The translations under genes and the position numbers were made by a program. A stretch of 64,000 bases of DNA from Bacteroidales bacterium (GTDB lineage: Bacteria; Bacteroidota; Bacteroidia; Bacteroidales; F082): the NCBI GenBank assembly GCA_024400455.1, contig JAKSMU010000007.1:1-64000 (forward strand), given 5' to 3'. The notes below the pieces were generated by a model. It worked only from the letters and a program-made list of their open reading frames with translations, was not told the DNA's origin and ran no database searches. How positions within the stretch are numbered: position 1 is the first letter of the stretch; each line of letters starts with the position of its first letter. Shown one piece after another: positions 52,911 through 62,243 of the stretch.

Positions 52911-53732
52911 ATGGCAATAATTACACTTACGAGCGATTGGGGAACGACTGATTATTATGCTGCTGCGGTGAAAGGGAAAATTTTATCACTTTTGCCTAAT
53001 GCAGTAATCGTTGATGTTACGCACAATATTGAGCCGTTCAATATTGCGCAGGCGGGTTTTACTGTAAAAAATTGCTATAAGAGTTTTCCTGAGGGAACCA
53101 TCCATATCATTGCTGTCGAAACCATCGAGTCGTGCGAACATCCGCATGTCGTCGTGAAGGCAGACGGTCAGTATTTTATCTCGACTGATAATGGCATATT
53201 CAGCCACATTCTTGATGGGAAATATGACGAAGCTGTATATATCGATGTGCCTCAAGATACTGATTTCTTCACTTTTGCCACGCGCGACCGTTATGCGAAA
53301 GTCGCTGCCATGATTGCCAATGGCGAACCTTTGTCGAATATTGGTGCGAAACGCGATTCGCTAAATGTAGGTGGTGCATTCTGTGCCGTTGCTAAGGGCA
53401 ACGCTATTGAGGGCGTGGTGATGCATATTGATTCTTACGACAATCTGATTACTAACATTTCAAAGGAAATGTTTGAAACTGAACGCCGTGGACGTAATTT
53501 CTCCATTAAGGTGAAAGGCGAACTTTATACTGTAGAGGAAATTTCCGACAGTTATCTGGATGTTGATGTGGTCGATTTGGTGGCTATTTTCGGAACTCAT
53601 GGTTTCTTGGAATTAGCTTTGAATCAGGCCAAATTGGCTTCGCTTTGCGGCATCGAGCAAGGTTCAACCATCAAGGTCGTGTTCTATGATGGTAATGAAG
53701 ATACGGCCGCAGAGTCGGGTCTGTTATTTTAG
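52911..53732 (+). CDS. SAM hydroxide adenosyltransferase (DUF62 family)
   Basis: 273 residues from MAIITLTSDWGTTDYY at 52911; the longer in-frame extension lies over its own promoter -7 element (TACTTTTG, 52879-52886). Family blocks: DVTHNIEPFNIAQAGF, STDNGIFSHIL, and VMHIDSYDNLITNIS. Hydrolyses S-adenosylmethionine to adenosine and methionine in characterised relatives. Converges with the PAP2 gene, overlapping it by 9 bases at the stops. Confidence 0.88.
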   Translation: MAIITLTSDWGTTDYYAAAVKGKILSLLPNAVIVDVTHNIEPFNIAQAGFTVKNCYKSFPEGTIHIIAVETIESCEHPHVVVKADGQYFISTDNGIFSHILDGKYDEAVYIDVPQDTDFFTFATRDRYAKVAAMIANGEPLSNIGAKRDSLNVGGAFCAVAKGNAIEGVVMHIDSYDNLITNISKEMFETERRGRNFSIKVKGELYTVEEISDSYLDVDVVDLVAIFGTHGFLELALNQAKLASLCGIEQGSTIKVVFYDGNEDTAAESGLLF

Positions 53733-54302
53733 TTCTTTCTGACCAATTCTTTTTATTAGTAATTGGTATAATTTCCAAATGATCAATCCTATGAGTATGC
53801 CAAGAACGGCACCGCATAGGATATCGCCTGGATAATGATATCCAATGTAGATTCTGCTGTAACTTGAAAAAAACGCCCATACGAAAAGCAACCAACCAAT
53901 CCATTTTGTGTTTTTCCGGAGTGCTGCAGTTAGGAAAGTGCCAATTGCAAAAGTGTTGGCGGCATGCGATGAAACAAAACCGTAATGTCCGCCTGCTTTG
54001 CCTTTTGGAAGATATATTAAATCCTGTAAATCAATATTATAACAAGGTCTCAGTCTTTGAAAGACAGGCTTGCATACGTGAGACGACAATTGGTCGGAGC
54101 AAAGCACAACAAACCCGATGGCGAGAAAAATCATCCAGCAGTGTTTGCCGTATTGCTTTACGACAAGATAAATCAAAAACAAATAAATTGGCAGCCAAGC
54201 CCACATTTGGGTAATGGCAATCATTATGGGGTCGAGCCAATCGGCATGGAATCCGTTGAGAAACAGAAATAGTTGGGAATCGATGTTTGAGATGAATTCC
54301 AT
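53724..54302 (-). CDS. PAP2 superfamily phosphatase
   Basis: 192 residues, about five membrane segments. Acid phosphatase motifs: KPVFQRLRPC, YGFVSSHAANTFAI and SRIYIGYHYPGDI. Probably dephosphorylates lipid phosphates such as undecaprenyl or phosphatidylglycerol phosphate. Two bases separate it from the obg stop, on the same strand. Confidence 0.9.
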   Translation of the reverse strand: MEFISNIDSQLFLFLNGFHADWLDPIMIAITQMWAWLPIYLFLIYLVVKQYGKHCWMIFLAIGFVVLCSDQLSSHVCKPVFQRLRPCYNIDLQDLIYLPKGKAGGHYGFVSSHAANTFAIGTFLTAALRKNTKWIGWLLFVWAFFSSYSRIYIGYHYPGDILCGAVLGILIGLIIWKLYQLLIKRIGQKELK

Positions 54303-54304
54303 TA

Positions 54305-55315
54305 TTATTCTTCTTCGTCTTCAACTCCTTTTGTCAACATGTTCCAAATCAAGTCTTTCAGTTCGACAATACCTTGACCTGTCACTGAGCAAATGAAAGC
54401 GTGTGGGATCTTTTTCGGCAGATGTTTCTTGATTTCCTTGATGGTGTCTTCGTCGACCAAATCGCATTTCGTGATGGCGAGAATCCGGTCCTTATCTAGC
54501 AATTCAGGATTGTATTTCTTCAACTCGTTGAGCAAAATGTCGTATTCTTTTTTCACATTTTCGGAATTTGCTGGAACCATAAACAGCAAGGTGGAATTGC
54601 GTTCGATATGTTTCAAAAACCTGATGCCCAAACCTTTGCCTTCGGCTGCACCTTCGATGATACCTGGAATGTCGGCCATGACGAAACTGCGGTGGTCACG
54701 ATAACCAACGATTCCTAAATTCGGCACCAAGGTGGTGAAAGGATAATCAGCAATCTCGGGTTTCGCAGCAGAAACGACTGACAAAAGCGTTGATTTCCCG
54801 GCATTTGGGAATCCAACTAAACCGACATCAGCCAGAAGTTTCAGCTCCATGGTAATCCATTCTTCCTGAGATGGTTCGCCATGTTGCGCGAATTTCGGTG
54901 CTTGCAAAGTGGAGGTCTTGAAAAAGGCATTGCCCTTTCCGCCACGGCCGCCTTTCAGTAGCACGATGGTCTGACCGTCTTCGGTGATTTCTCCCATCAT
55001 CTCATGGGATTCGGAGCGATATGCGACTGTTCCGAGCGGTACATCAATGTAAATGTCGTTTCCGGCCGCACCGGTGAGTTGGTTTTTGCCGCCAGGCACG
55101 CCGTCGCCGGCAATCAGATGTTTGGTGTAGCGCAAATGGAGCAAAGTCCAAAGCTGTGCATTGCCGCGCAGTATGATGTCGCCGCCACGGCCGCCATCGC
55201 CGCCATCAGGACCGCCTTTTGGAATGTATTTTTCGCGACGGAAGTGCATGGAGCCTGAACCACCTTTGCCCGAACGGCAGAAAATCTTTACATAATCAAC
55301 AAAATTTGAAGTCAT
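54305..55315 (-). CDS. obgE: GTPase Obg/CgtA
   Basis: 336 residues. Gly-rich Obg fold (about 1-158; [25 protein letters not shown]), then the G domain with G1 [12 protein letters not shown]3 [10 protein letters not shown]4 TKCD. Needed for 50S assembly and stress response. Sits between the PAP2 and PBP1A genes. Confidence 0.96.
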   Translation of the reverse strand: MTSNFVDYVKIFCRSGKGGSGSMHFRREKYIPKGGPDGGDGGRGGDIILRGNAQLWTLLHLRYTKHLIAGDGVPGGKNQLTGAAGNDIYIDVPLGTVAYRSESHEMMGEITEDGQTIVLLKGGRGGKGNAFFKTSTLQAPKFAQHGEPSQEEWITMELKLLADVGLVGFPNAGKSTLLSVVSAAKPEIADYPFTTLVPNLGIVGYRDHRSFVMADIPGIIEGAAEGKGLGIRFLKHIERNSTLLFMVPANSENVKKEYDILLNELKKYNPELLDKDRILAITKCDLVDEDTIKEIKKHLPKKIPHAFICSVTGQGIVELKDLIWNMLTKGVEDEEE

Positions 55316-55336
55316 AATCCATTTGTTTTTAAGAAT

Positions 55337-57592
55337 TTAAAATTCATCGATAAACTCGATGACATCATCATCGTCTTCAGTATAGTGTGAACAGTCGAAG
55401 TTTAGGTCTACGTCAGTAATGTTCGGCTTTTGGAAGTCGCCTTGGCTGACATGAAGGCTAGGATCTGCATACACTTTCTTCATATACTTGCCCCAGATAG
55501 GCAATGCTGTGTGAGAGCCTTGTCCAAGAGTAGTGCTTCTGAAGTGGACACTACGGTCTTCGGCTCCAACCCAGACGCCCGTGGTCAAATCAGGTGTGAT
55601 GCCCATGAAATAGCCGTCGCTTTGCTTTTGTGTCGTTCCCGTCTTGCCAGCAATTGGATTGGTGAGGCCGTATGTTGAGCGCAAGCGGATACCTGTACCG
55701 CTTTGAACGACGCCTTTCATCAGTTCAATCATCTTGTAGGCGGTAAGTTCGCTCATGGCTTCTGATTGTTCTGGCATGAATCGTTCAATAACATTGCCGT
55801 TCTTATCTTCAATTCTCGTAATGAACATCGGCTTGATGTAAACGCCTTGATTGGCAAATGTGCTTAAGGCACCGACCATTTCTATAAGTTTCAGGTCGCA
55901 AACGCCCAAACAGATTGCAGGCACTGCTTCGATAGGCGATTCGACACCCATGCGTCGAGCCATTCCGATGACGGCTTCGGGTCCGAAATTATTCATCAAG
56001 TAGGCTGATATCCAGTTGTTTGATTGGGCAAGGGCATATTTCAATGTGATTTCATCACCAACATGTTTGCCGCTGTTGTGAGGTTGCCAGAATCTTCCGT
56101 CTTCAAGTTCGATGCTGTAAGGAATGTTTGGAATTCTCGTGCAAGGCGTATATTCGCCTTCTTGCATCGCCAAAGTGTAAAGGAACGGCTTGAAGGTGGA
56201 TCCCACTTGTCGGCGGGCTTGCGTAACATGGTCGTATTTGAAGAATCGGAAGTCCAGGCCTCCGACATATGCCTTTACATGGCCTGTGTGCGATTCGATG
56301 GATACGAGACTGGCTTGTAAAAACCACTTGTAATAGCGAATGGAATCCATCGGGGACATGACCGTGTCGATAGGACCATCCCAGGAGAACACTGTCATTT
56401 CAACAGGGCGGTTGAATTCGGCTATGATGGAATCCATGCTCATGCCAGCGTTCTTGAGTGAACGGTAACGGTCGGTTCTCTTCATGGATGTTTCCATGAT
56501 TTTGTCGTATTCGTCGGTGCTGATATTATAAAAAGGTGCATTTTTCTGGCCTTTCCAATGTCTGTAGAACATGGGTTGTAATTCTTTGCCCATGAATTCC
56601 CTGACGGCTTCTTCGGCGTATTGCTGCATGCGTGAATCGATGGTCGTGTAGATTCTCAAGCCGTCGCGATAAATATTGTAAGGTCTGCCATCAGGATGCG
56701 TGTGATTTTGGGCCCAATCGTTGAGTTCGCCTCTGAGAAACTCACGGAAATAAGTGGCTTGGCCACTGTTGTGATCCATGATTTTGAAATGCGACATGTC
56801 GATAGGAATTTGAGAAATGGAGTCGCATTCTGCTTCGGTGATGAATCCGTTCTCAGCCATTTTTTTTAGGACAAGGTTGCGGCGTCCTAATGAGCGTTCG
56901 GGGTTTCGTATCGGGCTAAATCTTGTTGGCGCATTGACGACGCCTGCCATTAATGCAGCTTCTTCGATGGTCAATTCTTTCGGCGTCTTGTCGAAGAATG
57001 TGTTTGCGGCCGAGCGTATGCCGTAGGCGTTGTGACCGTAAGCCACGGTGTTCAGATACATGGCGATGATTTCCTCTTTCGAGTAGTTGTGCTCGAGTTT
57101 GGTGGCGGTTATCCATTCCTGGAATTTGCGTAAGACCAGTTTCGGTGTGCTTAGGTTTTCGCCTCGTGGGAAAAGATTCTTTGCCAATTGTTGCGTGATG
57201 GTGCTTCCGCCACCTTTCTTGTGTCCGGTTAAAACGCCAAATGCAACACGGAACAAGGCTTTGCTATCGATTCCGGAATGTTCGGTGAAGCGTTCGTCTT
57301 CAATGCTGACCAAAGCTTGCGGAATGTATGGTGACAAATCGGAATAGTTCACATTGGACCTGTTTTCCACATAGTAGGTGCCTATCACTTTTCCGTCTTC
57401 CGAAATGATTTCCGAAGCGAGGTTGGTCTGAGGGTTTTCAAGTTCCTCGAAACTTGGCATTGTCCCGAAAATGCCTGTGGCAACACAAATGAAAAACAGC
57501 ACGATGACTGCTAGAAGGCAGCCATAGATGATCCAAAGTTTCTTGATGGCGCTGGAGCTGTTTCCGTTTGCCTTGTTTTGTTTTTTCTCCAT
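55337..57592 (-). CDS. Penicillin-binding protein 1A
   Basis: 751 residues. N-terminal anchor (about 20-43). GT51 transglycosylase (SIEDERFTEHSGID, GGGSTITQQLAKNLF), then the transpeptidase: catalytic STFK in VGSTFKPFLYTLA, SNN in AQSNNWISAYL and KTGT. Polymerises and crosslinks peptidoglycan. The C-terminal tail is acidic. Follows gldH after 3 bases. Confidence 0.95.
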   Translation of the reverse strand: MEKKQNKANGNSSSAIKKLWIIYGCLLAVIVLFFICVATGIFGTMPSFEELENPQTNLASEIISEDGKVIGTYYVENRSNVNYSDLSPYIPQALVSIEDERFTEHSGIDSKALFRVAFGVLTGHKKGGGSTITQQLAKNLFPRGENLSTPKLVLRKFQEWITATKLEHNYSKEEIIAMYLNTVAYGHNAYGIRSAANTFFDKTPKELTIEEAALMAGVVNAPTRFSPIRNPERSLGRRNLVLKKMAENGFITEAECDSISQIPIDMSHFKIMDHNSGQATYFREFLRGELNDWAQNHTHPDGRPYNIYRDGLRIYTTIDSRMQQYAEEAVREFMGKELQPMFYRHWKGQKNAPFYNISTDEYDKIMETSMKRTDRYRSLKNAGMSMDSIIAEFNRPVEMTVFSWDGPIDTVMSPMDSIRYYKWFLQASLVSIESHTGHVKAYVGGLDFRFFKYDHVTQARRQVGSTFKPFLYTLAMQEGEYTPCTRIPNIPYSIELEDGRFWQPHNSGKHVGDEITLKYALAQSNNWISAYLMNNFGPEAVIGMARRMGVESPIEAVPAICLGVCDLKLIEMVGALSTFANQGVYIKPMFITRIEDKNGNVIERFMPEQSEAMSELTAYKMIELMKGVVQSGTGIRLRSTYGLTNPIAGKTGTTQKQSDGYFMGITPDLTTGVWVGAEDRSVHFRSTTLGQGSHTALPIWGKYMKKVYADPSLHVSQGDFQKPNITDVDLNFDCSHYTEDDDDVIEFIDEF

Positions 57593-57595
57593 GAT

Positions 57596-58057
57596 TTATT
57601 GTTTTTCAATGTATAAGCCAATGTCAGCGATGCCTTTGAGCACGGGCTCGCGCATGGCTTGTTCGATTTCAAAATGATAAGATCCAGTTAATGGAAACTG
57701 CATGTTCGGCATCAGTATTTTCCTTATGTCGCGCATGCTGCCGCTGCTTTTCCCAATCCATTTGCCTTCAGGTGTCGAGAGGGTGATTTCGATGGTGTCG
57801 CGTGTGTGGTTTCCATTAGGCATGGTGGTGTTCATGAAAACATAAAGGTTGCTGTAGCGGTAGTTTTCCAAATGACGCACATCAATGCCAAAAGCATAGT
57901 TGCTGACGGTATCCGCAACCGTAAGGTCGTATGTGGTCTTGAAATCTTGCGCCCAACCGGCTTCGGGTATGACAACTCTTTCGTTGTAAATGCCTTTTCC
58001 ACAAGAGGCAAGGCCAATTGTCAGCATGAAGGCAATATAAAGAATGGATTTTTTCAT
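57596..58057 (-). CDS. gldH: Gliding motility lipoprotein GldH
   Basis: 153 residues. Signal peptide with lipobox LASCGKG (Cys about 19). GldH pattern: Y..R....W, FGIDVRHLENYRYSNLYVFMNTTMPNGNHTRDTIEI, and GSYHFEIEQAMREPVLKGIADIGLYIEK. Conserved in non-gliding Bacteroidetes too. Cotranscribed between ricT and pbp1A. Confidence 0.92.
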   Translation of the reverse strand: MKKSILYIAFMLTIGLASCGKGIYNERVVIPEAGWAQDFKTTYDLTVADTVSNYAFGIDVRHLENYRYSNLYVFMNTTMPNGNHTRDTIEITLSTPEGKWIGKSSGSMRDIRKILMPNMQFPLTGSYHFEIEQAMREPVLKGIADIGLYIEKQ

Positions 58058-58070
58058 TGCTTTTTTTCAA

Positions 58071-59195
58071 TTAGTCGCTCATCTTCTTCAGGTCGTCATC
58101 GCTGATGAAGCCTTCATTATTGTTGGTGTGTTGTTCGGTCGTGATGGCGAAATCTTCAAGTTTCTCTGGCTTTTGTCCTTTTTTGTTGAGGGCGATGATT
58201 TCCTTAGCCTTCTCAACCGGAATGGCCATGATGTTGCTGCGGTCGGTGGTGTACGAGTACCATGCAATGCCTTTAAGAATGTCATCTTTCTGGTGAATGG
58301 CGTCACCGCTTTGGAATTTCAGTACGATGTTGGTGTCAGGGAAGGCTTTCATGGCTTCGACATATGCTTCATATTCGAAATTCAGGCAGCATTTCAGTTT
58401 GCCGCACATGCCAGCTAGTTTCTGAGGATTCGGTGAAAGTTGTTGAACGCGGGCTGCACTGGTTGTAACAGATTGAAAATCACAAATCCATGATGCACAG
58501 CATAGTTCGCGGCCACAAGAACCCAAACCGCCTAATTTGGCTGATTCCTGTCGAACTCCAATTTGTCGCATCTCGACTCTGACATGAAATTCTTCTGCCA
58601 GTTTCTTGATGAGTTCTCGGAAGTCGACACGGCCGTCGGCTGTATAGTAGAAAATGGCTTTTGTCTTGTCGCCTTGGTATTCGACATCGTTCAGTTTCAT
58701 TTCCAAGCCAAGGTTTTCGGCAATGACGCGTGTGCGTGACAGGGTTCCTTTTTCCAGTTTAATGGCAGCAAGCCATTTTTCCACATCGGCAGGGCGGGCC
58801 CGGCGGTAGATTTTTTTCATCTCGGCCAATGGCGTGCGGTATTTTTTCCGCTTCATTTGGTGTTCAACGATTTCGCCCAAAAGGGTTACGATGCCTATGT
58901 CGTGGCCAATAGCAGCTTCAACGGCTACCATTTCGCCTACTTCGAGCTCCAAATCTTCGGGGTAAAGGAAGTAGTCTTTGCGGTCGTTTTTGAAACGCAC
59001 TTCTGCCAATCGTTTCTTGACTTCGGTGGTGTCGGTGCCTTCATAATCTTTCATCCAGTCGAATTGGTTGAGTTTGCATGCACTTTTATCCAGCACTTTT
59101 TGTCCTGGTGCATATTCTTGACATAACTTGCATCCGCGCTCAAATGTCAGTTCGTCGTTTTCTTGAATATTCTTTTTATCTTGATTTTCAATCAT
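58071..59195 (-). CDS. ricT: PSP1-domain protein RicT (YaaT)
   Basis: 374 residues. The PSP1 domain has the Cys-bearing KLGGLGSCGRELCCASWICDF and GMCGKLKCCLNFEYEAY, which in relatives help bind an Fe-S cluster of the Ric complex affecting RNA processing. A basic acidic-tailed N-terminus precedes it and a low-complexity tail (about 340-374) follows. First gene of ricT-gldH-pbp1A-obg-pap2. Confidence 0.92.
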   Translation of the reverse strand: MIENQDKKNIQENDELTFERGCKLCQEYAPGQKVLDKSACKLNQFDWMKDYEGTDTTEVKKRLAEVRFKNDRKDYFLYPEDLELEVGEMVAVEAAIGHDIGIVTLLGEIVEHQMKRKKYRTPLAEMKKIYRRARPADVEKWLAAIKLEKGTLSRTRVIAENLGLEMKLNDVEYQGDKTKAIFYYTADGRVDFRELIKKLAEEFHVRVEMRQIGVRQESAKLGGLGSCGRELCCASWICDFQSVTTSAARVQQLSPNPQKLAGMCGKLKCCLNFEYEAYVEAMKAFPDTNIVLKFQSGDAIHQKDDILKGIAWYSYTTDRSNIMAIPVEKAKEIIALNKKGQKPEKLEDFAITTEQHTNNNEGFISDDDLKKMSD

Positions 59196-59419
59196 TTGAA
59201 TTTTCTTATTATTATAGGTAAATATAAATCTGCAAAAATAGGAAAAAAACTCATATCATGCCACTGGAATCTTACTTGCCCAATTCATATTGGTGTTGTA
59301 AGTGTCGTTTTGGTTTTTTCTTTTTAAAGACGATTTTCCGGATATTTTATTACTTTTGCATTTTGATTAGAATGATAATGAAAGTCAATTTATTGTTTTA
59401 CAGTTAAAAATATGTAATT

Positions 59420-60049
59420 ATGTCAACAGAAAATTCAAACAATGTGAAGTCAGGAAAAGGCAAGGGCCTTATTATCGTATTGGCTTTACTAGCAGTTTTG
59501 GTCCTTTGGGGCATTCGCGTTTACAATAACCTTGTCGGCAAACAGGAAACCGTGGAGACTGCCGTCGGTAACATGCAGACTGCTTACCAGCAGCGCGCCG
59601 ACCTCATCCCGAATCTGGTTGCAGCCGTTAAGAGTTATGCCGAATACGAACAGGAAACTTTGACCGCTGTGGTTGAGGCGAGAGCAAAAGCCACTTCCAC
59701 AACACTCGATGCCAACAATTTGACCGAAGAACAATTGAAAGCTTTCCAAGCTGCTCAAGACCAAATGTCAAGCGCCTTGTCGCGTTTGCTCGTCACCATC
59801 GAGAAGTATCCTGACCTGAAAGCCAATCAGAACTACCTTGATCTGCACAGTCAGCTTGAAGCTTGCGAAAACACGATTGCTAATGCAAGAAGGGAGTTCA
59901 ATTCGGTGGCAAAGGATTACAACACTTTCTTGCGCCGTTTCCCGAACAACATTATCGCCAACTTCGGCAATTTCGACAAGATGCCTTACTTTGAGGCTAC
60001 GGAAGCCGCACAAGAGGCACCTAATGTCGGTGATTTATTCAACGACTGA
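59420..60049 (+). CDS. LemA family protein
   Basis: 209 residues. One membrane segment (about 14-32, LIIVLALLAVLVLWGIRVYNN), then the LemA pattern QQRADLIPNLVAAVKSYAEYEQETL, VEARAKA and VAKDYNTFLRRFPNNIIANF. Function is poorly defined in bacteria; proposed role in cell envelope or with peptidases. Followed by a strong terminator. Confidence 0.93.
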   Translation: MSTENSNNVKSGKGKGLIIVLALLAVLVLWGIRVYNNLVGKQETVETAVGNMQTAYQQRADLIPNLVAAVKSYAEYEQETLTAVVEARAKATSTTLDANNLTEEQLKAFQAAQDQMSSALSRLLVTIEKYPDLKANQNYLDLHSQLEACENTIANARREFNSVAKDYNTFLRRFPNNIIANFGNFDKMPYFEATEAAQEAPNVGDLFND

Positions 60050-60074
60050 TATCTGCATTTACATACAAATTAGA

Positions 60075-60112
60075 GAGCGTGAGGCTTTTTGCCTTACGCT
60101 CTTTTGTTTTTA
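60075..60112 (+). terminator. Terminator of lemA
   Basis: A 12-bp stem AGAGCGTGAGGC/GCCTTACGCTCT (one G-U) with a T5 loop and following TTTGTTTTT. Confidence 0.9.
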
Positions 60113-60113
60113 A

Positions 60114-60132
60114 TGTGTAAAAATTACACATA
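60114..60132. promoter_or_regulatory. Operator copy 1 (ATGTGTAA-AAA-TTACACAT)
   Basis: An 8+8 inverted repeat with a 3-base centre. Its centre lies about 54 bases before that of copy 2. Confidence 0.6.
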
Positions 60133-60168
60133 TAAATAGTTTGATAATCAATGTTGTAAAAAGTAAAT

Positions 60169-60185
60169 GTGTAAAATTTACACAA
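60169..60185. promoter_or_regulatory. Operator copy 2 (TGTGTAAA-A-TTTACACA)
   Basis: A perfect 8+8 palindrome around one base, upstream of the -33 element at 60192. Confidence 0.75.
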
Positions 60186-60191
60186 AAATAA

Positions 60192-60221
60192 TTGCCAAAA
60201 TGAAAAATAGTCGTACTTTTG
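60192..60221 (+). promoter_or_regulatory. Promoter of the Nudix/vWA/DraG operon
   Basis: TTG at 60192-60194, a 19-base spacer, TACTTTTG at 60214-60221. Operator copy 3 overlaps its end and the start of transcription. Confidence 0.75.
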
Positions 60222-60236
60222 CGTAAAATTTACACA
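60220..60236. promoter_or_regulatory. Operator copy 3 (TGCGTAAAATTTACACA)
   Basis: Sixteen of 17 bases match copy 2. It lies across the expected start of transcription, so binding would block the promoter. Its centre is 51 bases from copy 2. Confidence 0.75.
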
Positions 60237-60248
60237 AATAAGGGAAAA

Positions 60249-60548
60249 ATGAGAGACATTAGTGAATATAATGAAATCTATAATAAGAACTGTAGGTGTG
60301 AGATGTATCTCGATTTTGATGGAAGTTTGAGTTTTGTTGAGGCTACATATACCGAAGCGGAAGATTCATGCATTGAAGTCATTGTCGATTCGAAGACATT
60401 GTCTAATGCATTGGATACCGAAGCCTTGAAAGCCCTTACTTTCTCTGGGAAGATGACGTTGCTGTTTGGCTGCTACAGAGGAATGGAGCATTTTCTCAAG
60501 TTTTGTGATGAAAAAGGAATAGAAACAATGACACTGACATGGGATTGA
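60249..60548 (+). CDS. Unknown protein, first gene of the ADP-ribose operon
   Basis: 99 residues from MRDISEYNEIY at 60249; the in-frame codons before it fall in operator 3. Small, acidic, alpha/beta, with ALKALTFSGKMTLLF and a last CDEKGIETMTLTW. No family recognised. The regulator ATG starts 2 bases after its stop, so both are translated from one mRNA under the three-operator promoter. Confidence 0.6.
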   Translation: MRDISEYNEIYNKNCRCEMYLDFDGSLSFVEATYTEAEDSCIEVIVDSKTLSNALDTEALKALTFSGKMTLLFGCYRGMEHFLKFCDEKGIETMTLTWD

Positions 60549-60550
60549 CT

Positions 60551-61360
60551 ATGGAAAACCAGACTTATACATACAAATATCCTCATCCGGCGATTGCCAC
60601 CGATTGCGTGGTGTTCGGCTTCGACGGTTACGATTTGAAAGTGCTGCTCATTGAGCGCGGTTGCGAACCCTATAAAGGCATGTGGGCTTTCCCGGGCGGT
60701 TTCATGCGCATCGATGAGAGTGCCGAGCAGTGCGCCATGCGCGAATTGGTTGAGGAAACGGGACTGAAACTGACATATATGGACCAACTTGGGGCATTTT
60801 CGGGTGTCTATCGCGATCCGCGCGAACGTGTCGTTTCCATTGCATTTTATGCATTGGTAAAAAGTTCGGAGGTGAAGGGCGGCGACGATGCGGCTCAGGC
60901 GCAGTGGTTTTCGGTCGACAAGGTGCCACAGTTGGCTTTCGATCACGATTACATTTTGCGTGAGGCAATGAAAAAACTGAGGCAAGCCATTCATTTCAAT
61001 CCGATTGGCTTTGACCTTCTGGACGAAAGTTTCACCATGCCGCAGTTGCAGCGTTTGTACGAAACCATTCTGGGTGTTCAGTTCGACCGCCGCAATTTCC
61101 AGAAAAAGATGATGCAACTCGGCCTGATTGAACCAGTTGACGAAGAAGAACAGCCGCGTTATTATGGTGCACATTCCGAAATGAAATCGTATAATATAGG
61201 TGCACTGTTTGGCGAGACGACAGCATTTCTTCAAATGTCCCGGCCATCGGAAGATGCCCAGGAACAGCAGACTTTGGGACGCAAAGGCCGCAAATTTCAT
61301 TTCAACAAGGAAAAATATGATGAGATGAAAAAGAAGGGAACTTTCCGTATAGAATTTTGA
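60551..61360 (+). CDS. Nudix-HTH transcriptional regulator (NrtR-like)
   Basis: 269 residues from MENQTYTYKYPHPAI at 60551. Nudix fold about 10-150: box-like GGFMRIDESAEQCAMRELVEETG is close to the GX5EX7REUXEE pattern. A C-terminal winged HTH of NrtR type (about 170-245: FTMPQLQRLYETILG, FDRRNFQKKMMQLGLI) follows. NrtR proteins repress NAD or sugar genes and sense ADP-ribose or pathway intermediates. It is encoded with ADP-ribose hydrolases here and three palindromes lie at its promoter, so autoregulation is likely (inference). Confidence 0.85.
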   Translation: MENQTYTYKYPHPAIATDCVVFGFDGYDLKVLLIERGCEPYKGMWAFPGGFMRIDESAEQCAMRELVEETGLKLTYMDQLGAFSGVYRDPRERVVSIAFYALVKSSEVKGGDDAAQAQWFSVDKVPQLAFDHDYILREAMKKLRQAIHFNPIGFDLLDESFTMPQLQRLYETILGVQFDRRNFQKKMMQLGLIEPVDEEEQPRYYGAHSEMKSYNIGALFGETTAFLQMSRPSEDAQEQQTLGRKGRKFHFNKEKYDEMKKKGTFRIEF

Positions 61361-61392
61361 AAAACAAATAATTAAGCAATACTAAGATTATG

Positions 61393-61425
61393 TTCTGGCA
61401 GTCAGTTCGGGGCTGGCTGCCAGAA
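61393..61425 (+). other. Strong hairpin between regulator and vWA genes
   Basis: A 13-bp stem TTCTGGCAGTCAG/CTGGCTGCCAGAA (one G-U) with a 7-base loop, without a T run. It may set relative mRNA levels within the operon by processing or weak attenuation. Confidence 0.55.
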
Positions 61426-61469
61426 ACCAAAACGAAAAAACACATTAACAATCAAATAAAACAAGCATT

Positions 61470-62240
61470 ATGAGTATCTTCAACAAAAATCAAAACGAAC
61501 AAAAAACTAACGAAACCTCAAACAAGACTCAGGTCTACAACCTCATCATCCTCGATAAGAGCGGCTCGATGAGCTCGATTGCACGTGCTGCCATTTCGGG
61601 CTTCAACGAAACCGTCGGCGGCATCCGTGCTGCGCAGGAAAAATTTAAGGACACGCAGGAACATTTTGTTTCGCTGATGGTTTTCTGCGATTGCGAGAAG
61701 CGCCTCGTTTATGACAAGGTGCCGGTTGACAAAATTCCGGAATTGACTTCAAAAGATTACCGTCCGTGCTGCTGCACACCGCTTTACGATGCCATGGGCA
61801 TTTCGCTTTCGGCTTTGCGCAACGACATTAAGGACAAGAACGATGCCACGGCTGTCGTCACCATCATTACTGACGGTCTGGAAAACGCATCGAAGGAATA
61901 CCGCTTGAAAGATGTCAAGACTTTGGTGGAGGATCTGACCAACAACGAAGGCTGGACTTTCGCCTACATCGGTACAAATCAGGATGTTGACAAGGTTTCG
62001 GAAGACTTGTCCATCCGTAACAGCATGGCTTTCATTGATGACGAGGCGGGCATGAAAGAAGCTTGGCGACTTGAAAGAGAAGCCAAAAGCAGGTGCTTCG
62101 CATCAATGAGCGCTGATTTTGCAGCCACGCAATTCATGACCGCAAAAGAACGCAAAATGTTCCGTTCAAGGAAAAACGCCGAGACGAAATACTATGAAGA
62201 TGACAATGACAATCAGAATGATAACGATAAAAAATCATAA
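61470..62240 (+). CDS. vWA domain protein
   Basis: 256 residues, cytosolic. A vWA fold with MIDAS residues: DKSGSMSS, Thr in CTPLYDAM, and Asp in ITDGLEN. The C-terminal 50 residues are rich in Asn and Asp (YYEDDNDNQNDNDKKS). It may act as a scaffold or metal-dependent binding partner of the neighbouring ADP-ribose enzymes. Its stop lies 3 bases before the next ATG. Confidence 0.8.
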   Translation: MSIFNKNQNEQKTNETSNKTQVYNLIILDKSGSMSSIARAAISGFNETVGGIRAAQEKFKDTQEHFVSLMVFCDCEKRLVYDKVPVDKIPELTSKDYRPCCCTPLYDAMGISLSALRNDIKDKNDATAVVTIITDGLENASKEYRLKDVKTLVEDLTNNEGWTFAYIGTNQDVDKVSEDLSIRNSMAFIDDEAGMKEAWRLEREAKSRCFASMSADFAATQFMTAKERKMFRSRKNAETKYYEDDNDNQNDNDKKS

Positions 62241-62243
62241 ATC

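Noticed and set aside
60473..61300. 275-residue minus-strand frame opposite the Nudix regulator
   Set aside because: Antisense of a gene with Nudix and HTH motifs.
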